This document shows, piece after piece, positions 1 to 11,965 of a stretch of 64,000 bases of DNA. Source of the DNA: Paguma larvata (taxonomy: Eukaryota > Chordata > Mammalia > Carnivora > Viverridae). Each line of letters begins with the position of its first letter. Within the stretch, counting starts at the first letter, position 1. The stretch is from the NCBI GenBank assembly GCA_030068075.1, contig CM057839.1, positions 20,935,167-20,999,166 of the forward strand, in the 5' to 3' direction. Under the pieces are notes generated by a model. The model did not search any database. It was given only the letters and a program-made list of their open reading frames with translations, and was not told where the DNA came from. Both the position numbers and the translations under genes were made by a program.

Positions 1-124
1 ATTCCATGTGTAACATCTTATATATTTTACTAATTTCTGGTTATTCTTTTATGGTTTAGTCATCTATCTCAATGCCTCTGATTTTTCTGTGACAGAAATA
101 TATTGAGTGTTGACCAAGCATTTC

Positions 125-430
125 AATAATCCTCTGCTTGGACATAAGGGAAAACTATGTTTTCCAGCCTTCCCTCTGGGTTCATGTGATTGAGTTATGA
201 ACAATGGAATGTGAGTAAAACATGGCCTGCATCACGTGTTTAAGTTGTCAGCATCACAAAATGAAGCGTATGAATTTCTGAGCCACAAGGGATATTATAG
301 ATGAGAAATAACCTTTTCAATATTGAACACTGAGATAACTGCACTTTTAGATAAGCTAACATTAAATGCCATAACTTACACACCTAAATTAAATTTTCTC
401 CTTTTGATGGCTGGTTTCCTGTCTTTTTTA
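125..430 (+). repeat. Possible ancient LTR remnant
   Basis: The word order (a 'ttttccagccttccctc' stretch, then 'tgtgattgagttatgaacaa', then 'tggaatgtgag') resembles a common old mammalian ERVL/MaLR-like LTR. Both ends are indistinct and no target-site duplication was found. The family is from memory and uncertain. It could also be unique sequence with chance resemblance. Confidence 0.28.
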
Positions 431-1383
431 AGCTGTCCAACATAGACTCTATTCCAATCTATATTTGATGTCCTCAGGTAAATGCAATGCTCACAAACCC
501 AATAGGCAATGAAAAGCTGTATTTCTTATTTTGTAAAAGAATAACCCTTCTTGTGAACCCCTAAAAACAGTGTATCGAATATAAAAGAAAGCTACTTCCC
601 ATTCCCTCCCTTCCCAACTGTGATTATCTTCATATCGACAAGGCACACCGACCCAAGAACAGAACATTGTCTACTGCTAACTTATCAAGATGATAAAGTG
701 AACTAAAGTATAAAAAACCGCATGAACTCAGAAAAGTTTTCAGATAAATTTTAAAATCATAATGCTACTCTTCCCTTGATTCTTGCAAGGATTTTCTTTA
801 TAGTAGCTTGAGAGATACAATTTAGAAGAAAAAGTCGAAATATATTACAGACAATATCAAATATATTTAATTTTCAATACCTTCGGTCAGCTTGATTGCA
901 ATCAAATTGTTCCCACTATAAATGCCAGAGTTTCTGGAATTTTCATCATGAACATGATTGAACTATCTCAATGACTTGGCTGCAGATTGAACTTTCATTG
1001 GGGTCTGGTCTGAATAAAGTACCAGAATGATTCCATTTAATTCACATCTAGTTTCTACTACAGGTAGAATTTTGACTACTACAAAAACTAGCAATTTTCA
1101 CTCATTGAAATTACTAATGATTATTGCTAAATAAACCAAATAGTACATTTGCTTTTACTTAAGCAATTAAAGCAACATAAAACATTTTGCATATCACAAT
1201 GACAGTATCTATACCATTTTCAAATTATGTGCATCTTTAGGGACAAAAATATATTTTGTTTATCACATTTTATTAAAAATTACCCAACTGCTGGGTATCT
1301 TCAAAATGAATTTTTTTTCATATTTGTATATTATATCCAGTTACAATGTTACTGCTTATCCTTAAGCCACTTTTAAATGCAAT
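431..1383. other. No recognised feature
   Basis: AT-rich sequence without a long open frame, tandem repeat or repeat family that I recognise. Confidence 0.5.
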
Positions 1384-1385
1384 AT

Positions 1386-1570
1386 GGGGCACCAGGATGG
1401 TCCATCAGGTAAGCTCCAACTCTTGATTTTGTATCAGGTCATGATATCAGGGTTGGGGGATGGAGCCCCATATGTCAGGCTCCATGCTGACCATGTATTC
1501 TTTCTCCTCTCCTGTTCCCCCAACCCCCACTTGCTCTCTTTTGTTTTTAATTTTTTTAATGTTTATGTAT

Positions 1571-1603
<33 letters not shown>

Positions 1604-1777
1604 ACATCACAAGAAAAGGAGAGAGTGTGAAGCAGGCTCTAGGCTATCAGCATAGAGCCTAAGTTGGGGCTCAAACTCAGGAGCTGTGATATCATGACCC
1701 GAGCTGAAGTTGGATGCTTAACCAACTGAGCCACCCAGGCATCCCCCCCCCCAACTTGTTCTCTCAAACAAAAAAAG
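1386..1777 (+). mobile_element. CAN-SINE (felid SINEC type), interrupted
   Basis: A tRNA-Lys-derived SINE on the plus strand: a degraded head (ggggcaccaggatggtcc), a 'caggtcatgatatcag' core, the 'caggctccatgctga' body and a CT-rich stretch. It is cut near 1539 by a second SINE in the opposite direction and resumes at about 1749 with its CT-rich end and A-rich tail (caaacaaaaaaag). Its divergence from the consensus fits the older copy of the pair. SINEs of this kind carry Pol III A and B boxes in the head and are moved by L1 machinery; nothing here shows that this copy is transcribed. Confidence 0.8.
1541..1747 (-). mobile_element. CAN-SINE inserted into the SINE at 1386
   Basis: Reverse-strand SINE: T-rich tail at the left, a GA-rich tract at about 1575-1600, 'gcaggctctaggctatcag', 'gatatcatgacccgagctga' and the head 'caactgagccacccaggca'. 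It is flanked by imperfect duplicates of the host SINE, 1524-1538 (ccccacttgctctc) and 1749-1764 (ccccaacttgttctct). This fits a target-site duplication that has since diverged. Confidence 0.85.
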
Positions 1778-1965
1778 CAAATTTATAGTATGTTAAATAC
1801 ATAACCCACAGTATATAATGTCTTTAATGTTTGCTATTCAGTCAATATAATCACCTGCATAATTATTCAGTTAGGTTTTAATTAATAAGCTAATTTTAGA
1901 TGGAACAAGTCAAAATCTTCAACATCTTCTATTACATTTCAGTAATCTTAGTCTAGTGTCTAAAT

Positions 1966-2480
1966 GTGGTAGGTAAAATGGTCACCCAAAGGAGTCTACC
2001 TCCTAATCCCTGGAGCCCTTGAATGTTATGTTTCATAGCAAAAAAACTGTAAAAATTATATTAATTTTAAAGATTTAGAGAGGCTGTAGGTTATCTAAGA
2101 TGGGTCTAATGAGATCTTAAAAATGACTTTCTCTAGCAGGAGTCAGAAAGACGAATTGCAGGAATCAGAAGAGATGCAGACAAGGAAGTCAGAATGATTT
2201 AAGAGAAACGTTTGACATACCACTGCTGGTTCTGAGACAGTTCCATGCACATGGCACACTTAGGCCTCTAAGATGATGAGATGGGAAACAATTATCTCAG
2301 TTGTACAGCCTAAACAACCTAAATAAGCTTAGGAGTGCATTCTTATCCAGAGCCTAAAGAAAGAACCCTAGCCTTGGTGACACCTGGATTTTGACCCTGT
2401 GAACCTGGAACAGAGAAACCACTGTGCCAGACTCCTGACCAACGAAAATAATCAAGTTTTTTTTTTTTTAACTGCTCTGT
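1966..2480 (+). repeat. Ancient MaLR/ERVL-type LTR remnant
   Basis: Starts with 'ggtaaaatggtcacccaaag' and runs through 'cctcctaatccctggagccc', a 'gatgcagacaaggaagtcag' middle and a terminal 'gacacctggattttgaccc' block. I recognise this order from a common old mammalian LTR. Divergence is high, and a T-run lies near the end (about 2457-2469). The exact subfamily is not claimed. Confidence 0.5.
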
Positions 2481-3394
2481 TTGTGGTACATTGAATATTG
2501 ACTCATCTTTAGCAGCCATCCTGTTTTCTCCACTACCTGTATGTTTAAGCACCAGTTTTTAAGATATATCTTCCAATACAAATACTAAAGAGGAAAGTTC
2601 ATGTAATGAATCAAACATCTTTTTGGAGAGTAAAATAAAGATAGGATTATTCTTGAAAGTACCACCATTCATTCACAAAATGAAATATTTCATAATAGGT
2701 GGTAATTATGTAATGGAATCCTCTGAAACAGATTTGTCAGAAAATATCAGAACCTCAAACTGTAGTAAATTTTAAAGTGCAGTGTCCCATACAACATAGT
2801 AAATCTAAGAGTTATTACCTAATTGATTAAATGTGACTTATAGCCAAGAAGTGAGCTATTTGTTGTTATGTAATATATATTATATTGCAATCAGCCATAA
2901 GACACATTTTAGCATGTGGAATCAAGATCGAACACAGTCTATATTAAATACAATGTAAACACTTTTATATGTAACATTTTCTAACAATTAAAAGTATAGT
3001 TTTGATCCCTAAAAAAATTATAAACTATTATTATTAAAAATACATAATTCCATATAGTTTTATTTCAGGCTGTCAGCGTAATAGCATAATATCAGAAGTT
3101 GGCTTCTCTATTCACAATTGAACATATGTTTTTCTCAACAAATCCTTTATTTGATAACAATCAGTTTGTTGGTCAAAATAAAATGTTTTGGCAAACATCT
3201 TCCAACAGAAACACCAGTTATTTCAGTGAAACAAACATCTGCTTTATGACAATTAGAATGGCAACATGTTTTTGGTCATGTCCTCTTTGTGAGCTTTTGC
3301 TAGAAATTATCCTAGGAGAATTGCCAATTAAAAATTCACAGGGATTTAAAAGAAGACTGGTAGAATTTTAACACTCTTGGAAAGTAAAAACAAG
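2481..3394. other. No recognised feature
   Basis: AT-rich sequence. An open frame of 90 codons at 3099-3371 has no recognisable motif and is within chance expectation for this composition. Confidence 0.5.
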
Positions 3395-3629
3395 CTTTCT
3401 TAAAAACACTTGACTAAACAGGAACCAAAGAAGGTATATAGATGGCCAATATGCATATGAAAAGATGCTCAACATCTTTTGTCATCAGGGAAAAGCAAAT
3501 TAAAACATATTAAAATGACAGTCATTCCAATATTGTCAATACTAAATGCTGATGAAGATTCAGAGCAAGAACTCTCACGTGTTGCCAATAGGAATGCCAA
3601 CTGCAGCATTTTAAGAAGCCTTTTAAATA
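3395..3629 (+). mobile_element. Ancient L1 (L1M) ORF2 fragment, left part
   Basis: The words 'atggccaatatgcatatgaa', 'agatgctcaacatc' and 'atcagggaaaagcaaatt' match the ORF2 C-terminal coding region of old mammalian L1, on the plus strand. The reading frame is broken. The element is interrupted at 3630 by a MER2-like DNA transposon and continues at 3937. Confidence 0.7.
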
Positions 3630-3631
3630 TA

Positions 3632-3934
3632 CAGTTGACCCTTGAACAAGAGGAGTTTGAATTGCATGGGCCCACTTTCAAGCAGATTTTTTCAATAAAT
3701 ACATTTTGATAGTGTATTTTCTCTTCCCTCTAATTCTTAATATTTTCTTTTCTCTACCTTGTAGTTCATAATACATAGAATATACAAAATGTATGTCAAC
3801 TGTATTATTACTAAGGCTTCTGGTCATTGGTAGGCTATGAAGTTTTGGTTAGTCAAAAGTCGTAACGTGGATTTTCAGATTTGCATAGCAGAAGTTGGGC
3901 ACCCTTAACCACCACATTGTTCACGGGTAAACTG
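3632..3934 (+). mobile_element. MER2-like Tigger-group DNA transposon
   Basis: A non-autonomous element of 303 bp with inverted ends. The left end reads cagttgacccttgaacaa; the reverse complement of the right end reads cagtttacccgtgaacaa, with two mismatches in 18. Both ends are flanked by TA (3630-3631 and 3935-3936), the target duplication of Tc1/mariner-class elements. Internal words such as 'cagattttttcaataaatac' and 'ttctggtcattggtaggcta' match MER2 as I recall it. No transposase frame remains. It splits an older L1. Confidence 0.85.
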
Positions 3935-3936
3935 TA

Positions 3937-4375
3937 CTTAATATAGGCCAACACAAAACATGAATGCTTATACCTGCCATATTCACAATTGCTAAGCAAT
4001 AGAGGCAACCAGATACCCTTCAGAAGGTAAAAGGTAAAGAAACTGTATATCTATACACTGGAATATTAGTCAATAATGAAAAATGAAAGAGCTGAATCCT
4101 AATGACACCAAGTGAAAGAAGCTAGATGAGAAAAATTACATAATATGCAGCTCCACTGACATGGTATCTGGGAAAGGAAATCAGAAGCACAGAAAACAGA
4201 TCAGCATTTGCCAAGGGTGTGGGAGTGGGGAGTAATCAATGGAGGAAAATTGGGGACTTTTTAGATTTGTGGAGCCCATCTGGATGGTACTGTGATTGTT
4301 GATACAGGATACTAAGCATTTTTCATAAACAAATATACTGAACTAAGTAGAGCTTACTTTACACAAATTAAAGAT
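3937..4375 (+). mobile_element. Ancient L1 (L1M) ORF2 end and 3' UTR, right part
   Basis: Continues the L1 at 3395 after the MER2 insertion: 'cacaattgctaagcaataga', 'ctgtatatctatacactgga', 'aagtgaaagaagctagatga' and 'acagatcagcatttgccaag' follow the order of an L1M ORF2 end and 3' UTR. No poly(A) tail survives. Confidence 0.7.
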
Positions 4376-5689
4376 CAACTAGGAAACCTTAGGACCCCAA
4401 GATGGAAGGCAGAATGTGCTAGAATAACAGAACTTTATTATAATATACAAGTTACAATATGACCTGATTTATTTAATGTTACCTAACTACATTTTCCATT
4501 ACATAAACTCAGTAATAAAAATGTTTGTCTAACAAAACTACTGCATCTGTTTAAATTATCCAAATAGTTACACAAAAGGAATATTAATTTTGTTTTGCCT
4601 ACTTTTTTCATTGGTAACTTTCGGCCTAAATTATAATTACCACATAATGTTATAGCTCTCACAGAGAAACAATTTTCTATGCTTGATAACAGCTCTAACA
4701 CTGGTGGCTTCATGCATTTGAAGATTTCAGACAAAAGTTCAAAGTGGCATTTAAAGAGTTTCACTAGTTGCTACTTGCAACATGTTTGAAGTTGCTGTCT
4801 CAGATGACTCTAAAGTTAGCTTTAAGGAAAATACAATGCAAACCATAGTTAGAACCCTTCTCTATGCTTTATTGATATGTATCGTTCCCTAAAGGGAATA
4901 AGAAAAAAAAATGACCCTATGCATCCAAGACAAAATAATTTAGAATTTCAAGAAGTTTCAGATTGTAAAAGTGTGCCATGGAGGGACAATTTCAGACAAA
5001 GAACAGTAATATTTCTAGAATCTTCCTACATATTGGAATAATAAAAGAATCACCTGTGTAGTCTTCAGTTTTTTTCAATAAAATGTGCTTTAAGAATAGA
5101 GGAACTTGCCCCAGGATGCGCTTTCATGTATCCATTTTAATGACTAACATATTATCTCAATAACTAATATCTCTTGTCACTGGGAAAAATACATATTGTA
5201 GAAAAAAATGCCTTAAATTTTATTAATCATTTACTTTTATGAACTTGAGTTTTGAAATTATAGTATATACATCCTGAAATTTAGAACATTAGGTAAAACT
5301 CCTCAGAATGACACCATTTTGTATTTATTGATAATACTACATGTAATACACAAATGTAATCACCTGAATGTCCTTGCAATATAAAATACACCAAATATTA
5401 TCAACACTTAGTCAACCATCTGGGTGTACAGACTCCAGACTCAAGGTAAATCAGTTTGATTGATTGTATTGGATGTGTGGTGTCATTTGAATGTAGCTCA
5501 GTAGACTGATGTGTTCAAATTGCATTAGACGACAGGCAAATCCCATTTACTTTCACTCAAGTGATAGATCTTTACTGTGTAAAGGTACCAAAGAGTATTC
5601 TTAACTCTGTTTTTTCTCCAACCAAGGCTTTAACTTCAATTCATCTTGATATGTTATATACTCATTTTTCACCTTAAAGTATGTTTCCT
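4376..5689. other. No recognised repeat; possible minus-strand 3' UTR
   Basis: Unrecognised AT-rich sequence. On the minus strand it reads like a 3' UTR ending near 4420, with an AATAAA hexamer (plus-strand TTTATT at 4434-4439). AATAAA is common by chance at this base composition and no exon was found upstream, so this is only a weak suggestion. An open frame of 93 codons (4483-4764, minus) has no recognisable motif. Confidence 0.25.
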
Positions 5690-7990
5690 TTTCAACACAG
5701 TTATTTAGAAATGTATAATTTAGTGTCTAAATAGGTGGTTTTTTATGTACACTTTATTACTGCTCGTTTATTTCCATTATGGTCAATGGATATATTTTGT
5801 ATCATTTCAATTCTTTTAAATTTGTTAGAGTTTGTTTTGTGACACAGCATAAGGTCTATTTTGTGATATTCCATATATGCCTCAGAAGGATACATATTTT
5901 GCTATTCTGGGGTTGCATATTCTATAAATCCAGTTGGGTAATGTTGGTTGATCTATTTTTTTGCGGTTTCTCATCCATTGCTTTTGTCTCCACTTGTTTT
6001 ATTAATTAACAGTACAGGAATGTTAAACTCTCCAAATGTGAAAATATTCAGTTCTACCAGTTTTTGTTTCATGTAGTTTTTGCACCATCTTTTCTCAGTT
6101 GCATACATTTTCAGGACTGCTATTTCTTCTTGGTGAATTAACCCTGTTTGTGCTATTTAATATACCTCTTTAAGATACTTTCCTCATGTTTAAGTTCAAT
6201 TTACCTGATAAAGACATTCAAGATTTCCTTAACTTACATATATCACTTTCTATTATTTTCCTTTTAACAGTCCTTAATTATATTCAAGGTGGGGAATTGG
6301 AACAATGTATAATTTCAACATGACACATCCATATATTGTGCTTAGGTAATTTACATTTAAGTATTGGTGAGGATGAATTTTAGTCTTAATTTGGTTTCTA
6401 AGTGTCTCCAGTGTTATCACTCTTGTTTCACTTTTCTTGCCTCTGATTTTTAAAGTCTCATTTAATACATCTATTGATTTTTACTGTATTTTTTTAATGT
6501 TTTCAGTAGCGATACAAGGATTACAATACATATGTCCAAGTCCTCAGTTTATTTAAACATAGTATTTTACAATGCCAACTGTAGAAATTTTACACACTAT
6601 AATCCTTTAAGTATTTTAACCTTAAACTGTAGTTGTCATATTTGCATCCTTCTATATTCAACATCTTTCAGATAAGGTTATAACTTTGTTTTCAACAATC
6701 ACTTTTTAAGAAGAAAATACAGGCTCTTAAATTTATGAGACATGATCATTGTTGCTATTCTTCAATTCTGAAGTTCCAAGTTTCCCTACAATATTACTTT
6801 CATTCTGCCTGAAGAACTTCATTCAGCATTTCTACTAGAAAACCTTTGCAACTAACTTACCTATTTTTCTGTTGTCATTGGTTTTTGTTTTGTGTTTAAC
6901 TTTTAGAATGTCTTCTCCATCATCTTTCTTCCAAGAAGGCTACATTTGCTGAATAGGATGCTGAGGTTTACCATCATTTACTTTCGATATTTTTAAAGTA
7001 TTATCACACTATAGTCTGATATTTTTTGTGAGAAATATGCAATCGTCTGTGTCGATATTCATCTATAATGTGTTGAAATCTTGGTTTGCCTTTAACTATT
7101 GTCTTCCCCTTAAAATTTCACCTGTCTTGTTATAATGTATCTAGCTATGGTATTCTTTGTATTTGTGCTTGAAATTTTCTAAGATTCTTCAATGTGTCAA
7201 TTATTTCTTTAAACTTGGGAAGTTTTAAGCCATAGATACTTCAAATATATTTTTATATATTTAGTGTATACCCTTTACTTCAGAGACTCGAAAATGTAAT
7301 CTTTGATAGTATCCTAGAATGTTTCTGAAGATGTTTTTTGTTCCCTTTTTCAGATAGGTAAATATATATGGCTCAACCATCAAGTTTACTAGTTTTGCCT
7401 TTTTCATTCTATTCTTGAGAATATACAGTTAAATCATTGAGTTTTTCAATTATTGACTAAGCCTTCTGCCTAGTAATTTTAACTATATTTGCCTATATTT
7501 ATTAAGCATGATTATCACCATTTCTTTGAAGTCTTATTTCAAAAACTTTGCCAAGTTTATTAATTAACTTTTCCCTTGAGTGCTGATTTTCTAATTCTGT
7601 CCTTTTCAAGAAACTGGGATTATATCCTAGGCATTTCCTCTTTATGTTATGGAACTCTGACTCCTATTATATCTTCTTGAAAAATGTTCATTTTCTAAAA
7701 AAAAATTCTTAAATCAGAAAATCAATCTTGTTAGGTTCATACTGTATATCTTTCTGTGGGCTTTGTTTCTACTATCAGTTTAGTTTTCAAAGATATCCAA
7801 TGTTATCTGGGTGTGCCACGTATGTGCACTCCCCAGGGGCCAGTGTGGAGACTGAGCAGTGTTCTGTACCACAGTTTAGTTATTAAAGGCAATGTAATAG
7901 ATGTTGGGTCAGTTTCAGAGATACGCCACTCAGTCTTGACCTCAAGGATGTATACACGGAGAAAACCTTACTTTCTCTGGCTCTCCACAC
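5690..7990 (-). mobile_element. Long antisense ancient L1 (L1M/HAL1-like)
   Basis: Read left to right, this is the reverse complement of L1. ORF2 endonuclease/RT-side sequence comes first (for example 'gacacagcataaggtctatt' and 'cttcttggtgaattaaccc'). Then comes sequence I associate with L1M or HAL1 5' regions (for example 'cattctgcctgaagaacttc' and 'caatgtgtcaattatttc'), reaching a 5' UTR-like block near 7900-7990. All frames are broken. The consistent order over 2.3 kb suggests one insertion. Exact ends and the subfamily need alignment. Confidence 0.65.
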
Positions 7991-8764
7991 TTTTCATTAA
8001 TCTCTAGCTGCCAGGAAGCACTGTTTCTAACACAATGAAGTTTAAATTTCCATGTGCCATCATATACCTCATAATATTACATTACTGAGGGGCCTTATAC
8101 TTTAGACAAATATGAATCCTTTTGACATTCTTCTAAAAAGCCTCCCCACTCACGTTATTTGATGAAATAGTCAACTTTTTACTCCTCTCCCACAATCTTC
8201 CCAGGTGTATATTATCTATAGCCTTTCTACTTAGCACACCAGTAAACATGCTCTCAGGAAACACTAATTCATGTCTAAAACAAACCCTTCCTTGACTACT
8301 TGGCAATATTTAGCCAACTCTAAACTTCTCTAAACCTACTTTCCAATTACTTTGTATACTGATCTAATTGTATTGGGAGGAAGCATTTTTATTTCTATTT
8401 CTACCCCAAACTTTTCAATCTCTTCTTCTCCAAGTAATTGTACATGTTGAATTTTGTGTCACTGACCCTATCTTAGTCTTCACACTCTAATGAATTAACA
8501 TTCATATTTTTCAAATTTAAAACTTCAGCTCAAATCTCTCAAATTAAGGCAGCAATTGATTGCAGATTTCCACTTGCGAATTTATAGGACTTTTACTTCA
8601 ATGTATCCAGAATTGGATTTATCTTCTCAAATCTATTTCAACAGATTTAAAGGTCTCCAGCTTAGAATGCACAATATTCATCCATTTGCTAATGCTGTCA
8701 TTAAGTTTTTGTGGTCTGATCCTATTTTTAATAAAAATTCTGAAAATATTTTTTTTTTAACAGT
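7991..8764. other. No recognised feature
   Basis: AT-rich sequence with no repeat I can name. Short overlapping open frames near 8556-8768 in two frames have no recognisable motifs. Confidence 0.45.
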
Positions 8765-9180
8765 CTAGTTCTCTCCATATCCACCGTCCCATCCTGGTTA
8801 CAGAGAACTGTCCTCTCTCTGCCTCAGTAATCCTATGACAACATCATAACCACTTTCCCAGCCTTTAATCATTCTCCTACCTTCCTGTAGGAACACTGAA
8901 TTTTTTTTTCCCTAAGCCTGTACTTGAAAATATCATTTACCTAATTAAAATCCTTTGGTAGTCCGTCATCCCACTTCAGATAATGTCCAAACAAAAATTC
9001 TACAAGTGATTACATATCTTGATTTCAGCTCTTCCTTTCTAGTCGAATTTCTATCCTCCTCTTCACACCTACCTGTAACTTAGACATGTAAAAACTCCTG
9101 GACACTTAGTAACATTCCTTATTTCCTCTAATCTCTACACCTTTGCACATATTCTTTTCCTTGGCACATTCTTATCAAGA
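8765..9180 (+). mobile_element. L2 LINE 3' region
   Basis: Degenerate match to the sense strand of L2: a 'taattaaaatcctttggtag' block (L2: a 'ttaaaatccttcaatggctc'-like word), 'gataatgtccaaacaaaaat' and the diagnostic 'cacctttgcacatattcttt' near 9140-9160. The order is right and identity is low, as expected for a repeat this old. Confidence 0.55.
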
Positions 9181-10435
9181 ACAATGAATGTTGGTAATTA
9201 ACCCACTCCTCCTTCACATCACAGGTATGAAGTTAAAAGATTTTGTATTTCAATAACCTTGATCACACAGGGCTTTACATGTGTATGATACATAATAAAT
9301 ATTTTGAATAATACAGGAGAGGAGCAAGAATTCTTAAGCCAGACATATCTGCCAGTTTTCTTTTTAAAAATTTATGATTTTCATAGACGTTAATTATACA
9401 CTTTCCATTTATTTTATTTTGGTTCCTTTTGACAAAGGTTGAGTCTGATTCTAGGGGAAAAAAGTCTGATTCTCTCTTCATTAAGAGAATCTCTTTAATT
9501 TCTATTTTAAAAGTTCTATAGTCCTCATGTAGAAACCTATTCCTTCCCCTGTAAAACAACTGTTTTTGTTACATGCTTCTGTTAAACAAGTATACAACTT
9601 AGATTTTTTATATTTAGAACCACATCTCAGTATTTAATGTCTGCTTCCAATGGTTTGAACACAGAGTAGTTTGCATTTTTTTCTTTCCTCTCCCCTTTAT
9701 TCTTTGATCTTTGCTATGTTTGTGTATGTATTAACCATTGTGGACTTACTCTTGACTTTAGTACTCTACAAAAGGTAAAAGGAATTTCATACACTAAAAA
9801 AAACTTTCCACATTCACCAATCCAAAGAGGAAGATGTGTCAAAATCCCAGTACTGTCTCCCCAAAACCTAAGAATTCCACAACTGAATTCCAAAACACAT
9901 CTCTCCATTCACGTAACAAATACCTATCTAATGTTTATTGCCACAGTAATAACTGGAGACACATAAATACGAAAAACATCAGTATCATTTAAGTAACTAA
10001 GTGAAAGTCTATAAATGAAGTAGAAGTATAATACAGGTAAGTGACAGAGGGGAAAACCTAAGTTTTTGTTCAGTATCTTAGAGAACATTATGGTGTTACT
10101 GAATCTTGAAGAAGGAACACAGTTTCCAGATAGTCTGTGGTTCATCCTAAAACAAAAACATCACAAAAAATAAATATGGTGTTTTGGGGAAACTATCCTC
10201 TGATGTGGCTGCAAAAGAAATTACCGAAGGAGAATTCTGCAAGGAGAGTGGACAGAAAATATACAAACGATCAAAGACATTTTTGCCAAGCTAACAAGTT
10301 TGCTTTAAGCTACAAAAAGCCCTTAAGTGAACTGATCAGGTTTTCATAAAGCAGCTGAAAGTTCATTTACTTGAATAAAGGGAACAATAGTATCTGCTAT
10401 AAGTCATTTAGTTTCTTTAAAAATTATATTAATTT
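9181..10435. other. No confidently recognised feature
   Basis: AT-rich sequence. Around 9905-10050 there is a faint L2-like flavour (an 'aacaaatacctatctaatg' word), too weak to call. Open frames here are short and without motifs. Confidence 0.4.
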
Positions 10436-10627
10436 GGGGAGCCTAGGTGGCTCAGTCAGTTAAGTATCCTACTTCGGCTCAGGTCATGATCTCTTGGTTC
10501 ATGAGTTCAAGCCCTGTGGTCAGACTCTGTCCTGACAGCCAAGAGCCTGGAGCCTGTTTCAAATTCTTTGTCTCCCTCTCTCTCTCTACCCCTCTCCTGT
10601 CCCTACTCTCTAAAACAGAAAAAAAAT
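10436..10627 (+). mobile_element. CAN-SINE with a greatly expanded tail
   Basis: Plus-strand SINE head 'ggggagcctaggtggctcag', core 'ggctcaggtcatgatctctt', body 'gagcctggagcctgtttcaa' and CT-rich tract at about 10571-10610. The A-rich tail leads directly into the long TA/CA-type array at 10628. The 11-mer before the SINE (tatattaattt, 10425-10435) matches the one after the array (tatactaattc, 11139-11149) at 9 of 11 positions. This suggests that the array lies inside the SINE tail. Confidence 0.85.
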
Positions 10628-11138
10628 ACATATATATGCATAGACACACATATATACACACATGTGTACACATACACATATATATACACACATATATACA
10701 CATAAATACATTTACACACTATATAAATGCATACATACATGTATACACACATACACACAATATACACACATCTACATGTATACATGCATACATATACACA
10801 CATATGCATGCACACACCCACACATATATGCACAAAGATACACACATATACACATGTGTGTATACATATACATATACATACATATACACATACAGATATA
10901 CATACATATATACACCCATATATACATACATGTATGCATATATACACACCCATATGTCTATATATACACATACACATGCAAACATATACATACATATGCA
11001 TACACATACACACATGCATATGCATATATACATATATACATACATATATATGTATATACACACCCCCATATGTGCACACGCACATACATATACATGTACA
11101 CATACACATACATACACACAAATACACATACATACATA
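10628..11138 (+). repeat. Long impure (TA/CA) microsatellite, about 510 bp
   Basis: Alternating purine-pyrimidine sequence made of interspersed ACAT, ACATAT, CACA and TATA units, with a few G's (tgtg, tgca). Several frames stay open across it on both strands, up to 235 codons. Their products consist mostly of Y, I, H, T and C/V repeats and are artefacts of the repeat. Long alternating tracts like this can adopt Z-DNA or slipped structures and are usually length-polymorphic. Confidence 0.93.
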
Positions 11139-11154
11139 TATACTAATTCAATGA

Positions 11155-11290
11155 GGTGTTCATATTATTCCATTTTAAAGATGAAATTATGAGTCAAAAA
11201 TAGAGTAATCTGATTAAGGGCATACAGTTGATAATACAGGATGCAAATTTAGGTTCCACAAGCTAGTGCATGTAACTGCTACATCATATA
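11155..11290 (-). mobile_element. MIR SINE remnant
   Basis: Reverse-strand MIR core: 'ccattttaaagatgaaatta' followed by 'gggcatacagttgataatac' and 'aggatgcaaatttaggttcc' in the order of the MIR complement (fill-in of 'cattttacagatgaggaaac' and 'cacacagctagtaagtggc'). Heavily diverged. Confidence 0.5.
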
Positions 11291-11965
11291 AAGAACAACA
11301 AAGAAAATCTATCCATTAATGAAAACAAACCAAGGCACAACTAAAGATGAAGAACCTGTACATGTGTTTCTTAAATGCTTATTTGCCTTTGGGTCAAATC
11401 TACAAAGCGGAGTAGCTAGATCTTTTACAAATTGAAGATAACATGAAATAAGGCATTTTAACTGATCTATAGCTGTGTGTGAGCATACTGGATCGTCTCT
11501 CTTGTGAGCATTCCATTGTTAGAAGATTTCTTGTATAATTATGAGATGAAAAACAGATTGCTGATACTACCCTCTGTGATGGGACTCCTTGCTGTTGCAA
11601 ATGGAAAGAGATTTTTTTGAGTTAATTGAAAACACAGCTAGATGCCCTATGCAGTTTAAATACAGAAATTCAATGGACAGAAAAATAATAAACTGTTAAT
11701 TTTTAAATTGAGATAAATTGGTAGAAAATGTTAAATTATAGTTTTATCCTCTTCAAATACCTCTAAACATACAATCTGTACATTACTGATAACAAAGATA
11801 TACTCTTAAGTGAATATATATTCATCATTTGAAACACTCAAGTTAACAATGGTACACAATATGTCTGAAGTGACTAGGAATGAAAAGATTCTGCTAGAAT
11901 CAGTACATAAATAATAACCAATTAACTCAATTTCTCTTACAGTATGTCACTTGATATAAACAAGT
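11291..11965. other. No recognised feature
   Basis: AT-rich sequence without an identifiable repeat or coding signal. Confidence 0.5.

Noticed and set aside
10447..11154. 235-codon open frame, with other long frames on both strands
   Set aside because: It lies in the SINE and the TA/CA array. Several frames on both strands stay open because the repeat lacks stops in those frames, and the products are low-complexity Y/I/H/T or C/V/Y strings.
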